A stretch of DNA of 64,000 nucleotides from Pohlia nutans. Taxonomy: Eukaryota; Streptophyta; Bryopsida; Bryales; Mniaceae. The position numbers and the translations under genes are program-made. Below, piece by piece: positions 33,891 through 44,699 of this stretch (the stretch's first letter is position 1; each line of letters opens with the position of its first letter). Location: contig CM040104.1 of the NCBI GenBank assembly GCA_022496805.1, positions 5,493,650-5,557,649 of the forward strand, read 5' to 3'. The notes under the pieces were generated by a model. The model had not been told where the DNA came from, searched no databases, and saw nothing but the letters and a program-made list of their open reading frames with translations.

Positions 33891-34516
33891 ACGTGTTTAT
33901 TGGAGGTGTTGTGTGAGGAGGGGGATCGGGGAGTGATGGGGGGTGTGTATACTCCGGGAGTGGTTCGGCAATGCGGAGAGATTCTTGGAGGAGTTGGGGA
34001 GGGAGATATGGAAATTGAGTAGAAAGAGTTTGGAGGGTTGGAAGTTCAGAGTTTTGGTGTATGAAGTGATAGAGGTCTTCGTGAATGGAGGGTGGGGGGG
34101 GGGGTGATGAGATGTTGGTGGGTGTGCAAAAATTGGGTATATGGGTGTGGTGTGTGGATGTGTCTTTCGGGAGGATTTGGGAGTTTGGCTAGAGAGTTAA
34201 GCAATGTTGTTGTCCAATATGGGTGTGGAGTTTGTTGGAGGGTGTAGTTGCATATGGTAGTATCGGGGTGTATTGTAACGATGATGGCGAATAAAAGCCT
34301 AGGTGGAGGGTGGACATTATTATGTGAGATGTATTTGTAGAGGTGGGGGAATATTCTAATGGAACGTTGGTGATCTTGGTGACATGGTGTTAATAGAGGA
34401 GCGAAGGTTTGTGCAAGGTGTTGGTATTCTGGGTGAAATTTTATTGTACATGGGACAAAGTAGGTTTTAGCTCTATGCTTGTGAGTAGTAGGAAAATGGG
34501 CTAATACATTGGGCAT

Positions 34517-34600
34517 TGGTCCCGGGTTGGTTTCAATGTCGCCACCTAACAAAAGGAATAGGTAGTTATGTGTTATGTAATAAGTGAGAGTTTGTTGAAG
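34517..34600 (-). other. 2A-like ribosome-skipping motif at the start of ORF2
   Basis: The minus strand encodes NYLFLLLGGDIETNPGP followed by Met-Pro. This is an exact D-x-E-x-N-P-G-P core (34,517-34,540) preceded by the usual Leu-rich stretch. In other elements such motifs make the ribosome skip the bond between the final Gly and Pro. It sits about 80 codons into the open ORF2 frame and would release the upstream leader from the polyprotein. Confidence 0.85.
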
Positions 34601-34740
34601 GGGTCGACGTCGGGATGTTTTATAGATGACGTGAAAGCGAATAGGGTAAGAGGTGGTAATATAGGGTAGGATGGGATGTGGTGAAGATGAGAAGTAAAGG
34701 AAGTAGGTGGTGATGTTGGGTGTCCAATGTGGGGTGGTGG

Positions 34741-37700
34741 TTAAGAAATTTGTTTGTTGGTAGGGTAAAATATATCTATATGTGGTAAATATGGTGGGAA
34801 AAGGTTGGTGGGTGATGTTTGTGAGTGTGATGGATATGTTTGGAGGAAAAGGTGGAGGAATAAGATATTGGTAGGTAGTATATAGTGTAGGTATGTATTT
34901 GGTAAGAATAGTGTGGACAAGGCCGTTAGGCCAAGTCCAATTGGTGTAAAGAAGGGGGTTTTTGTATTCGGATGGGTAAATGAGAAGGGGAGTGAGAGTA
35001 AATGAGCTAGATTGAGAGGGGCCAGGGGAGGAATGGAAGTTTTGAGTGGGGAGGGTGGAAGGTGGATGCTGGAGGTGTGGTTATGGTGGGGGGATGGGGG
35101 CAGATGGGTACATTTACGATGGGTGAATGGAGTTGGGGGGAATTGAACAGTGGGTGTTATAGAGGGTTGGGTTGTGGATTGGGTGGGACATGGAGTGTTG
35201 GGGCTATTTTGGGGAGATGTGGCAGGGTGACAGGCTGGGTTCTGAGATAGTATGGGAGTAAGATGGGTCCGGGGGTGTTCGAAATGAGGGGTGGTTATTT
35301 TTTGAGGTTGGGGTGTGGCTGAAGGATGGTAAAGGCCAATCAGGGGGAATTGTAAGTCAGGGAGAGGCTGGGAGCAAGATAAATGAGTGGGAATTTTGAA
35401 GGAAGGGTTGGTAATTGTGAGGACAGGTAGTGAGTTTGAGGGAGAAGGCTGTGTGGCATTCAACAGGGCATATTGAATAATGAATGTTGGGTAGGTAGGG
35501 GGCAGGGGCTTGGCAAATTGGGACAGGTAAGTAATTGAGGAGGGTAGGTATGGTAAATAGGAGAAAGGTGAGTGGATGGGTAAAATAATTGTTGTTGGGC
35601 ATAGGTAGGTATTGGTGGGTGGGAAAATTGTGTTATGTGTGATGGAGAAGGGGGCCAGGGGCTGGGTATGTGCTGGACAGATGATGGGCTGGCCTTGGGA
35701 GTGGTGGTAACTTGAAGAGGAATCTAGATGGGGAGGGCAGATTGATTGGTGAGTGGGTTGAGAGAGATTAACCCAACTGTGTATAGAAGGCCAGTGAGCA
35801 AGCTCTGAAAGTTGAGGTGTGACAGGACATGGCAAGGACAGTGAGCTCAATGGTAAGGCATGATAGAAAAGAAGGACAGAGGTCAAAAAGTAGAAGCTTA
35901 GAAGCTTGACAAATAGCCTGGAATAATGTAGACAAAATATTCTCCGAGTTTGGAGCTTTGATATAATGAGAAAAGGGGTCCAGATACATAGAGTGGGGGG
36001 AAATAAGGGAGTATGTCTATTTGGCGATATATGGGCTGGGTCCCAGATAGAGAAAGCAATAAATAATAAAGTAGCTATAAGGGCCAGGAGCAGGCTGTTT
36101 GAAAGGAGACTAACCATCATGAGTATGGGTGTTGGAAAATTGGGGGGGGGTGGGAGGGACCCTTCGGGAGGTCCTTTGGTGATAGCCGAAAATATACCGC
36201 CGATTTGAGCACTGTACTCATGGGAGGCAGAGGTCATGAGTTGAAGCTGTTGGATCAGATAGTTGTGGTGATGAATCTGTTGAGCAGAAAGATGTGCGGT
36301 TGAGGCTTCGACTTTGGCGGTGGTATGGGAGTTGATGTCGTTGCCCAAGGAGGTGATATGTGTGCGGAGACGACCCTCCACCGCTTGGATGGTGACTTCG
36401 AGTTGATCTAGCGTTGGTGGCTGAGGGGCTTCATTCTTGAGGGCAGTGATTGCTTCGGCGATGACTTCGCGGGTGGGTCGTTCGTCTTGTGCACGGGCCG
36501 TGGCAAAGGGGTTTGCCCCAGCCAAACTCTTGTTGTGCGGGGCAAAATCAATGGCCTTACCAAGGCAAGGAACGCCGCGGCGGTTGCACCAATGGGTGTA
36601 TACCGCGGCGTTGAGGCAACGGATGGTTGCCACTCCATCATGTCGGCCCAAGGAATCTCCTTCCGCCCTGTTATAAGTCACTGCAAGAACATTCTTGGGT
36701 GCTAACATTTTGTGCAAGGCAGCGGTAATTTGGATCTGAGAGTATTCAACGGGAAGTCCCCGTACTAATATAGAAGTGGTGAGTGCCTCGGGAGCATTAG
36801 GATTGGAGGAGCGGTCTAGAGAAGAGGAAGTGATAGAGAGATGGTGGCCAGAGAAAAGGATGGGGGTGTCTAGGAGATACCGTTTGATAGTGTCAGAAGC
36901 TACCGTGATTTCCGCCGATTCGAGTACCTTGGTGCGTTTGGAAACTCCTATGAACTCCAAGTTGGCTCCCGCCTCGTAGCCTACACGGATGAGTTCTCCA
37001 AGAAGTTGTCTCGAGGTATATCTGGCCAAAATGGGACTTTGAAGTTCGACTCTTCTGTTAGCAGCAGTAGAGGGAAAATCAAAGCCCTTGTCGACCTTTC
37101 CAATAACATAGGTGAGATCTTGTAGCTGAAGAGTAAATATGCGTTCCCCTTTAAGAAGGGCAACGCCATCGGTGCTAGGGTTGAGAAGATCAACCTTGAG
37201 AAATCCTAACCAATTTTTGGTTTGCGGGTGAACTAAAGCTGACACAGGCTCACGAAATCGGTTAGCGAGAGGGATGCACATAGAGTCAAAACGGGCAAGA
37301 GCAGCGGCTTGGACCTCCGGTTTTTTCATTTCGTTGTATCCGAAATCAAAGCGGATGACTAATTGGTGAGTGTGAGAGAGACCGGTGTGGATATCAACAT
37401 CTATTCCAAGCGGTATTTGGGTTAGATGGTAAAATTGTCCCGGGAGTCCATCCGGCCTTGTGGCTGGGTAGAGCAACTGAGGGACGTGCGGAAAAGAGTG
37501 GCGGCAAGAGTGGTACTCTTGTCGCTCTGATTCAGGCATATTAGAAGAGGCAATGTTGGAAAAACCATACGTAGAAAATTCTGGTAAGCCTCTATGGATG
37601 TTTAAGGTCTCATGGACGGAGTAAGTTAGCCATAGAAGGTTGGAGAATTCACTAAAATTGGGGGAAGCTATGGGATTCATAGAAGATTGGTCACCTGGGA

Positions 37701-38268
37701 GAGGAGCTGGGGAGCTCTGGTGGAGGCCAGGCGGCGTAGAGCCTGGGAACACTGGGAGTGCTGAAGAAGATGTTGTTTTTGTGAACTCCTTCTCCCCGGG
37801 TGGTACAAGGCCGAATTGGCCTTGGGGCGTGCTGTCAGGTAGGGCTGCAGCTGGACCTGAGGACAAGACAGGCAAGGTGGGATCGGGGTTGGTCACCTGA
37901 TTCGCACCTGTCGCTGGAGGGGTTCGGTAGGAGCCGGCAGAGTAGGACGGCCTCTCAGCAGTAGAGTCGTCGCTGTCTCGATCCATGAGCAATCGGCGGC
38001 GTCGCCTTGAGCGTGTGGACGGGGTTGTGTCTGCAGTGATTGAAGCTGGGAGATTCGCAGCAGGGGCGACTGCCGCGGCAGAGCCGCTGGCTGTGGAGGG
38101 GGCCATAATGGCGTCGGTGTGTGCCTGCATGGCGAGTGAGGAAAGTTGCACAGTGACGCGTTTCTTGTGCGAACCAGAAGATCTGGTTTGAAGAGCGCGG
38201 TTCGAGAGGGAAGGTTGGGAATCTTTTGATAGACTGACTCTTCTGATTGTTGAACGCATGCGTGCCAT
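34741..38268 (-). CDS. LINE ORF1 protein with RRM-like domain, coiled coil and hydrophobic segment
   Basis: 1,175 codons from ATG 38,268, without a stop; the frame stays open further upstream to 39,660, but that part is low-complexity Thr/Pro/His/Leu and probably leader. Residues about 60-200 are disordered and include RSRRRRR. Residues about 200-480 look folded (YHLTQIPLGIDVDIHTGL, QPSILARY). An RRM-like unit follows at about 495-575 (SILVRGLPVEYSQIQITAAL). A helical, coiled-coil-like stretch comes at about 600-680. A strongly hydrophobic segment, LLSNSLLLALIATLLFIAF, follows near 710-735. The rest is Pro/Thr/His-rich. RNA binding is expected from LINE ORF1 proteins with RRMs. The coding strand is poor in G, so stop codons are rare by chance and the true C-terminus may be earlier. 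Confidence 0.65.
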   Translation of the reverse strand: MARMRSTIRRVSLSKDSQPSLSNRALQTRSSGSHKKRVTVQLSSLAMQAHTDAIMAPSTASGSAAAVAPAANLPASITADTTPSTRSRRRRRLLMDRDSDDSTAERPSYSAGSYRTPPATGANQVTNPDPTLPVLSSGPAAALPDSTPQGQFGLVPPGEKEFTKTTSSSALPVFPGSTPPGLHQSSPAPLPGDQSSMNPIASPNFSEFSNLLWLTYSVHETLNIHRGLPEFSTYGFSNIASSNMPESERQEYHSCRHSFPHVPQLLYPATRPDGLPGQFYHLTQIPLGIDVDIHTGLSHTHQLVIRFDFGYNEMKKPEVQAAALARFDSMCIPLANRFREPVSALVHPQTKNWLGFLKVDLLNPSTDGVALLKGERIFTLQLQDLTYVIGKVDKGFDFPSTAANRRVELQSPILARYTSRQLLGELIRVGYEAGANLEFIGVSKRTKVLESAEITVASDTIKRYLLDTPILFSGHHLSITSSSLDRSSNPNAPEALTTSILVRGLPVEYSQIQITAALHKMLAPKNVLAVTYNRAEGDSLGRHDGVATIRCLNAAVYTHWCNRRGVPCLGKAIDFAPHNKSLAGANPFATARAQDERPTREVIAEAITALKNEAPQPPTLDQLEVTIQAVEGRLRTHITSLGNDINSHTTAKVEASTAHLSAQQIHHHNYLIQQLQLMTSASHEYSAQIGGIFSAITKGPPEGSLPPPPNFPTPILMMVSLLSNSLLLALIATLLFIAFSIWDPAHISPNRHTPLFPPTLCIWTPFLIISKLQTRRIFCLHYSRLFVKLLSFYFLTSVLLFYHALPLSSLSLPCPVTPQLSELAHWPSIHSWVNLSQPTHQSICPPHLDSSSSYHHSQGQPIICPAHTQPLAPFSITHNTIFPPTNTYLCPTTIILPIHSPFSYLPYLPSSITYLSQFAKPLPPTYPTFIIQYALLNATQPSPSNSLPVLTITNPSFKIPTHLSCSQPLPDLQFPLIGLYHPSATPQPQKITTPHFEHPRTHLTPILSQNPACHPATSPQNSPNTPCPTQSTTQPSITPTVQFPPTPFTHRKCTHLPPSPHHNHTSSIHLPPSPLKTSIPPLAPLNLAHLLSLPFSFTHPNTKTPFFTPIGLGLTALSTLFLPNTYLHYILPTNILFLHLFLQTYPSHSQTSPTNLFPPYLPHIDIFYPTNKQIS

Positions 38269-40036
38269 AGGTACTGTGGGGTCATCAAGACATTTAGAAA
38301 ATTGAAATAGATGGTGGGAAGAACAAAGTGAGAGGAGGTGGGTGGAGGTAGAAAGGTACCTGGTGGTGTAAGAGAATGCGCAGTAAGTGCACAAGTTACT
38401 GGCGGTATTTATAAGATTGGTGTTTGGGATGGGCCGAGTGTGGACGTGGGCAAAATTGCTCAAGTTACGGAGAGTAGAGTATCTTTGGTAGAGTAGGGGG
38501 GTGCGAGTTGACCAAGGAATCTCGGGAGTCATGAGAGGTAGGTGAGAAATTTTTGGGATGGGAGTTGGTGAGGATTTTGCGGGTGAGTCACCGTAGCGGT
38601 GATTATGTTGGCTGTTGCGAGGGAAGGAAGGTTCCAAGGGAGGAGCGGGAGGGATTTGTCCCGGCGGCGGGACTGGAGGCGTCGACGTGGGTCTGTTGCA
38701 GGAAGAGAGATTGTCGGGAGGCGGCGAGCGGTGGTGAGTGGATCGAGTTGCGGTGGATAGGGAGCACCGTTGAGAGTATTTGTTACTGGTAGGGGGTAGA
38801 ATTAGGGGAGAGGGTAAACGTTGGGAGGTTCGGAGGGTGAGAATGTTTCGGACGCTGACGGGATGGAGCGACAGGAGGTGGGAGGTGCGAGATGCGGGTG
38901 CGAGGGAGGTGCGAAAAACACACAGCATTTGCAAATTTTCGTTGGGAGTCCACGGCAGGCACGGATTTGAGGTGTCAGGAGGGCGCAGCGGCAACGAGTA
39001 TTGCCGAGATTTGTGCGAGCAAGGTGGAAAATTTAAAAGGGTGAAGGAATTTAAAGAATAAGCTTTGTTTGGTGGATAATCGTGGAGAATTATGTGCGTT
39101 TTGGTGCGTACTGGAAAAAGGAGTGTGGGATTTGGTGCAAGGCAAGTGTAAGAGGATGTGGAATAATAAAATTGGTTGTGTGGAAAAATTGGAAATGTAA
39201 GCCAGATGTGGCTGTAGGTGCAATTTCTGGGACTGAATGTTTGGGAGGGATGGCTTGTGGGAGGCAGATGTGGCCTTGGGGGAATGTGAATCGCATGTGT
39301 GAGTTGGGAGGCAGTGCAATTTGTGTGGGAGGTGTGAGTGACACAGATTAACAAATCAGGAGCACAAGATGTGTGTGTGTGAATTTGTGGTGTGGGGATA
39401 GTGAATGATTGTGTAGAAGATAAATGAATATGAATGGGCCATACAAAAATGGCAATGTGCAATAAGTAAATCCACCCAAAATGGGACGAGGCCATGACCC
39501 TGTGAAGCAGATAGCTCTCCGTCGGGGCAGTGGGAGCTTCTAAGACGCAAACAATACAAGGCTGAGCGCTCTGGTGTATGCTACCGAGATTGCATCGACA
39601 CTTACAAACGAGAAATCTAGTTTTCGAAGGTTGAATTTGCTGTACTACAGGTGAGGTCACTGCAGCATGCGTAGCTAGTCTCGGCTCTGTGTATGAATCT
39701 CGCAGCTGGTGGCTGCGTTCTATAGACTCGGAACTGGGATTTTCTGTAAAATGCCGAATACGCTTGAGGAACGCAGTAGTAACTAAGCTTATCTATAAAA
39801 GTACTATGGTTTGGCAAGATTCGCCGGAAGCTTGCGGCTGGACTACAAGGAATGTGGTTAAACAAGTCTAGCTGTGTCGACGGTGTACTGCGAGGGTTTG
39901 TAAGTCACATGAGGCAGCGGGTGCTAGCTACATGAAGCTGAGGATTCTAAGTGTCGATGTGCAAGAGAGCAGGAAACACGGAGCTCAAAAACTCCCCAGA
40001 GCCCTCCATAATGTGACATCTAAAGAAAAAGTGTCG
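38269..40036 (-). other. 5' leader of the LINE
   Basis: From the inferred 5' end at 40,036 to the ORF1 ATG. The frame of ORF1 remains open to 39,660 without domain signals. The segment 39,480-40,036 is less skewed in composition and has many short frames in both directions. It probably contains the internal promoter, which I cannot locate. Confidence 0.5.
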
Positions 40037-40049
40037 TGGAGTCTTTGGA
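40037..40049. repeat. right copy of the 13-bp LINE target-site duplication
   Basis: TGGAGTCTTTGGA, identical to 27,279-27,291, at the 5' side of the minus-strand LINE. Confidence 0.6.
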
Positions 40050-41404
40050 CATAATACGTTGCCCCTCTCTGATATGTTTTCTAGATGCCTTCTATTGAGC
40101 AAACCTCTTGAAGTCCAAGAGGTAGAGAGAGAATACAACACAAAGAATGCTTACACAAGTGTAGAGCAAACCGTGCTTGGAATGAGATGTCTTTACTTAT
40201 GGGCTGCCCCGCTTTAGTAGTATACAGTTGAGGTGCCCTTTGGCAATCCATATGGGATAACTCACCACTAGCTCAGACCTCAAAGGTCAGTTCATGCGTT
40301 GATCCCTCTGGCTTCTAGCATACTCTAATTGCTCTTATAACTACGAGCAACCTTATTCTTCAACACCTTCTTGGTTGCCCGTCCAACTCTCTGACATTTA
40401 AGGGTTAAAAAGTTTTAAAGAGAAAAATGTAGAAATTCTTAATATTCTATTTTTAGGTGCCAAACCTTCTTTTTGAACTATAGTTAATTATTTGGCAGCA
40501 AAGTGTTCAAGTGCTACCAGATTATGGTAACAATAAAGGCAACCCTATACAAGAGTGAAATCGTGCTAAAGGGACCCATTTTAAACGTAGACGGGTGTTC
40601 TCATGGTACGGATGATTGAAAAAGTACAGGGTTGCTAGTATGCGAGTTTGGGAGCGGAAGCCCGAGAGCCTAGGAGCTTAAGAGCCTAGAATTTTTTGAG
40701 AATTTTTTTGAGTATTTTTGAAAAGGACCTGTAACCGTGGGACTAGGATTTAGGGTTTGGGGTGTATATGGACATGTAATGTAAAAAGTAATTATTTTAG
40801 TTACTAGATCCATACAATATATAGTTACAATTTGATGGTTAGAAATAAAATTATATAGAGATTGAACATGGAAAATAGATCAAGAATAATAGAGTGAACA
40901 TATCAAAGAGATTAAAGAATATAAGAGAAAATAGTGTGAAGTATATCACGGATGGAAAAAATCATGAGTAGTGGCCTTTTTAGTCTCACTACAAATATCA
41001 TAATGAAAGTATTATATAGATGTGGATAGAAGATCAGGGCTCCTCTCCGTCATCATCAAAATTACTAGTACTAGTTGACCTTGAACAAGAGCTAGATGTA
41101 GTGCAAAGTGGTGAACTAAAACCGGTAACACTCAGACTCCTCGACCTCAACATCAAAGTATACTAGTGCCTCTGAGTTTAACTCCTTTGGCCTTGTGACG
41201 TGATCACTAATACTTTGATATGCAAGAGCTTGTACAACAGGCTCTATATAGATCATCAACTGAAATGGTTTAGAAGGGCTTTCTAAAAACTCTGGCTTCA
41301 CAAAAAATGGCCTATGCAGCGGAGAGGTCATGGTCATCATTTTTCTGCACAAAAAGAAACAAATGAACATGAACGCAATATGAAAAATAATTTATCAAAT
41401 GAAA
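40050..41404. other. spacer without a supported gene; solitary MITE end at 40,385-40,412
   Basis: The sequence CTCTCTGACATTTAAGGGTTAA near 40,390 matches the right end of the TTAA-flanked MITE at 8,395-8,413 in the same orientation. The matching left end is not visible, so it is a fragment. The rest shows no gene. Confidence 0.5.
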
Positions 41405-41463
41405 CAAAAATTGTCTTGATTGAATGCAAACTTACTTAATGAATTCAATCAAGACAATTTTTG
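41405..41463. repeat. perfect short hairpin
   Basis: CAAAAATTGTCTTGATTGAA and its exact inverse TTCAATCAAGACAATTTTTG, about 20 bp per arm, separated by about 18 bases. It may be a small foldback element or a remnant of one. Confidence 0.85.
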
Positions 41464-42298
41464 CAACACTCAAACGACTGCCACTAGAACTACATCAGGG
41501 TCCTCTAATGTAGATGATGATGCCACGATTGGCTTCGGCTCGGCTCTGCGGGCATGTCGCATAGATGAAAGCAACCCATCAAATAGCGCATGGTCCTCTT
41601 CAACTGCCACAATGTGGCGTTGCACGTGGCAAGAGGCCAAGAGAGAAGCACGTGATAGAATCAAAACATGAAATATTTATAAAACTTTTAAACACGAAAG
41701 TGAATGAGAAACTACAATAACTAGAAGAAATGAAAACAAGTAAAATAGAGGAACTAAAAACCAAGAAATAAATTAAATGAAAACCAAAAAAAATGCACAT
41801 GTCATGGCGGTGCAGTCTTAGACAACATCTTTGGACCGTGAAGAGGCCTCAATCAACATCTAAATGAGCTAACTGTCTTTTTCACAAGGGCCTCGCCAAG
41901 ACCTATTTCCATTTATGCTTTGCGAGGCCTTTGTGGTGAAATTCTGTTACATGTCATCACAACCCACGTCTAATTCAAGTGCCTCTAAGGCTAGGATAGC
42001 TTGAAATAAAACCGTACACGAGCTCCTTTAGATAACACTCCAATCAAAAGATAAACACCAAAGCGCTATGTCTGCAAAACAATATAACCAAAAGAGTTAC
42101 ATGATAGAACAAACAAAACAATAATGAAGTTATGAAAACTAGATAGTCAAATAGATCTCACTATCTTGAGATGATTAACAAGAGATGCCAAGTGGAGCTT
42201 GTTCATGCAAGTCCAATCCTTAACCAATGTAAAGCCTGATGCTTTACTGTAACCAAGGATGTTAGCATTGGTTGACTGTCTCTATGGATGGATTATAG
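41464..42298. other. spacer, no gene seen
   Basis: Short open frames on both strands around 41,470-41,670 overlap each other and lack supporting features. No RNA gene or repeat recognised. Confidence 0.45.
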
Positions 42299-42915
42299 GG
42301 TGAAAACATGGTAAATTGAACCACTTGTGATCCCTAAGAAGAAGTAACAATGCAGGGTCCAAAAATCTATTAACTTTTTTTTTTTGTGAATTTTCTTTTT
42401 GTGGATAAAATAAAGGATACAATGTTTAACAAAGTCTAACCAAAAAAATTGAAAAAAACATGTTCAATAAGTATTTATGTGTGTTATAGTAAGGTTAAAG
42501 CTGTTAAAATTGGAAAAGTAGTTATAACCAAATTGAAAAGTATATATAAAACATGTTGAAATTGCATTAAATATTTATTTTTTCAAGAATTTTTTTCTTT
42601 GGAGCCCTCGAATGCACAATGAGCTTATGGAATATATATAATTCATATTCACATTGAACATGATTCAATTCATCAGATTTGCTCCCGAAATTTGTTTGAC
42701 ACCTATTTTCAAGCTATACTTTTAGTAACATTTTTTAATATTTTAATTTGAAACTTTGATTGAAGTACCTAATAGAACTATGGAGGGCTCTACCAAATTA
42801 GAACTTAAATTTATGAATTATTAGTCGTAATTTATGGTCTTTGACCAAGAAAATTATAATTTCAGCACTGAGTATGGCTTTAATGGTTCAGCTTACCGTG
42901 CTTCTAACATATAAT
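42299..42915 (+). mobile_element. GGGTGAAA-type MITE, older copy
   Basis: The left end GGGTGAAAACATGGTAAATT and the inverse of the right end (GAAGCACGGTAAGCTGAACC) pair imperfectly. The interior matches 52,600-53,215 over much of its length (ACAATGCAGGGT, TTCAATAAGTA, GAAAAGTAGTTA, TATGGTCTTTGACCAA versus TATGGCCTTTGACCAA). Non-coding. Confidence 0.7.
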
Positions 42916-43835
42916 CATAGCGCCATCATCAATTAAGTGATTGTCTTGGGAAGAAAAAACTTGGAAGGTCGAGTGCTAGATCTCCACACACTAGCGCATC
43001 ACGCCGCCACGTTGTGACAAAGGCAAAGGCAAGTGCGAGCAAACCCAGGTCTCTATGGAACTGTCCTCAGCCCTGATGCCACCACTGGGCCTCTCCAAAA
43101 CATGTTTCCACATTTCAAAAAAATAGTAGACACTTGGGCAGAAATAACTTCGGAGGCTGAGTGCTAGGTCCCCACACCCTGGCTTGTCACGCCACTACAC
43201 TATTGGATACAAGCATGCTTGGGGTACCCCATAAGGAATGTCACATTATAAAATTGTGAAAATTTTCCCTTTAACATAGGTTGGATTACAAATTTTATTG
43301 TGAAAGCATGATTTTAATATAGATTCACTTGCTTCAAGTAGAATACAGTATGGAAGTACATTAAAAAATTGCTACTAACTGATTAATATGATTCTTGTAG
43401 CCCACATTCAGAAATCAAAAATGAATATAAAAACTTAATGGGAAGTGTTTGTAATTGACTATAGTGATTTAGGATGTTTTAATAACCAATTATAGTATTT
43501 TACAACATGAAATGTGGTATGTAACTATTTTTTATAATTTTCATGACCCTCTGAAATACTATAAGGAGGGGCTACATCTAAAAGGACTTCAAAATTGAAG
43601 ATTTTTTTGGATTTCAAATTTGAAACATAAAAAGTGAGTTGTAAGGTAGTAAACCGATGAAAAATTCATAGTAAAATTCTTATATATACATGTCTGTTTT
43701 CCATTAACATAATATCAAGTACTAAATCCTAATAAGTAAGAAAATTAATAATTAATAATTTTATACATTTTAATTTATGAAAATGATTCGATTACATGTG
43801 TTCAAATACTAAGTAACGTTTTAAAATATTATTTC
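42916..43835. other. AT-rich spacer with a diverged repeat at 42,990-43,240
   Basis: The block with GAGCAAACCCAGGTC and GATGCCACCACTGGGCCT matches 43,935-44,010 (GAGCAAACCCGGGTC, GACGCCACCACTAGGCCT), and GGTACCCC with AAGCATGCTTG occurs near both. The rest has no recognisable feature. Confidence 0.5.
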
Positions 43836-43889
43836 GTTTTTATTTGCAAAATATGATATTTAAAATTCTTTCATTCATGATTCCTAGTT

Positions 43890-44690
43890 CTTCACCGCGG
43901 TACCCCAAGCATGCTTGTACCGTATGACGAGGGTGAATGAGAGCAAACCCGGGTCCCCATAGGATTGCCCTCGGCCCCGACGCCACCACTAGGCCTTCCC
44001 AAAATATGATTCTACAACTCCAAAAAAACCAATTGAAACGTTTGGGATAGGAATGATCTTGGTACCAAAGATGGGTACTCCTATGAGTGGTCTCAGCCCC
44101 AACGACACTATCAATCTCCTTCAAAAAATGTTCAGAAACTGCAAAAAACAAGGTCATTGTCCTGTTCTGCGGAGCTCCCAATCGACAGGACCTTAGCACA
44201 ACGATATGAGACCGGAATGGAATGATCATTTGGCCAAAAGTAGGTACCCCCATGAGTGGTCTCAGCCCCGAGGGCACTGTCTATCCCCTTTACAACATGT
44301 TCAAAAACTGCAAAAAGAACAGGGCAAATGACTTGTCATGTGGAGCTTCAATTTGATGAGACCTTAGCACTAGGGTATGAAATTGGAATGGACATTTGAT
44401 CTTTTGAGCAAAGGTGGGTACTTCCATGAGTGGTCTCGGCCCCGAAGGCACTATCCATTCCGTTCAAAACATATTCAGAATCTGCAAAAAATAGGACCAA
44501 AGGTTTGTCCTGTGGAGCTGCCAATGCGATGTGTGATTAGCACAATTGTATGAGCCCGGAATGGATTGATTTTTGGACCAATGGTGGATGATCTCAGAAC
44601 AACTCTTACAATTTTGAAAGTTTTTTCCATCTGGTTCAAAAAATGTTCAGAGAATGCAATAAATAGCATCCAAGGGCCACAAAACTCTAA
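43890..44690. repeat. ~172-bp degenerate tandem repeat, about four copies
   Basis: The landmark GGGTACTCCTATGAGTGGTC recurs at about 44,073, 44,242, 44,416 and, more diverged, 44,586. Each is followed by TCAGCCCC, a block ending CAAAACATGTTCAGAA and a Gly-Pro-like CCTTAGCACAA stretch. Open frames across it are repeat-derived. Confidence 0.8.
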
Positions 44691-44699
44691 TTCTAAACC

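Larger units (their letters stand above)
27505..34740 (-). pseudogene. LINE ORF2 polyprotein (2A, APE, RT, RNase H, CCHC, REL), decayed
   Basis: The frame can be followed from before the 2A motif (34,517) to the stop at 27,505, about 2,400 codons. Lesions I checked are a TAA near 33,684, a TGA at about 32,754, a one-base deletion in an A run near 32,030, a TGA at 31,102 and a frame change in a C7 run near 29,757; others are likely between 34,046 and 33,880 and near 30,000. Each domain is still readable. The protein would nick the target, copy the RNA and remove it. Upstream, the frame overlaps the end of ORF1, and no ATG is apparent before the 2A motif, so it may be expressed as a fusion or by reinitiation. 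Confidence 0.8.
27292..40036 (-). mobile_element. Dualen-like LINE carrying two endonucleases and a 2A motif
   Basis: The element is about 12.7 kb and lies on the minus strand. Its 5' end is near 40,036, then come ORF1 (34,741-38,268), ORF2 (27,505-34,740), a 3' UTR of about 200 bases and a TTTATATATATA tail. A 13-bp identical direct repeat (27,279-27,291 and 40,037-40,049) fits a target-primed insertion. ORF2 has APE endonuclease, reverse transcriptase, RNase H, CCHC finger and a restriction-like endonuclease, in that order. Having both endonucleases is the defining trait of the Dualen/RandI group known from green algae. The coding strand is strikingly poor in G and rich in C, A and T, unlike its surroundings; this lengthens open frames by chance. 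The copy is decayed in ORF2. Confidence 0.8.

Noticed and set aside
38269..39660. N-terminal extension of LINE ORF1 to 39,660
   Set aside because: Open only because the strand is poor in G; the sequence is low-complexity Thr/Pro/His/Leu with no domain, and a better ATG lies at 38,268.
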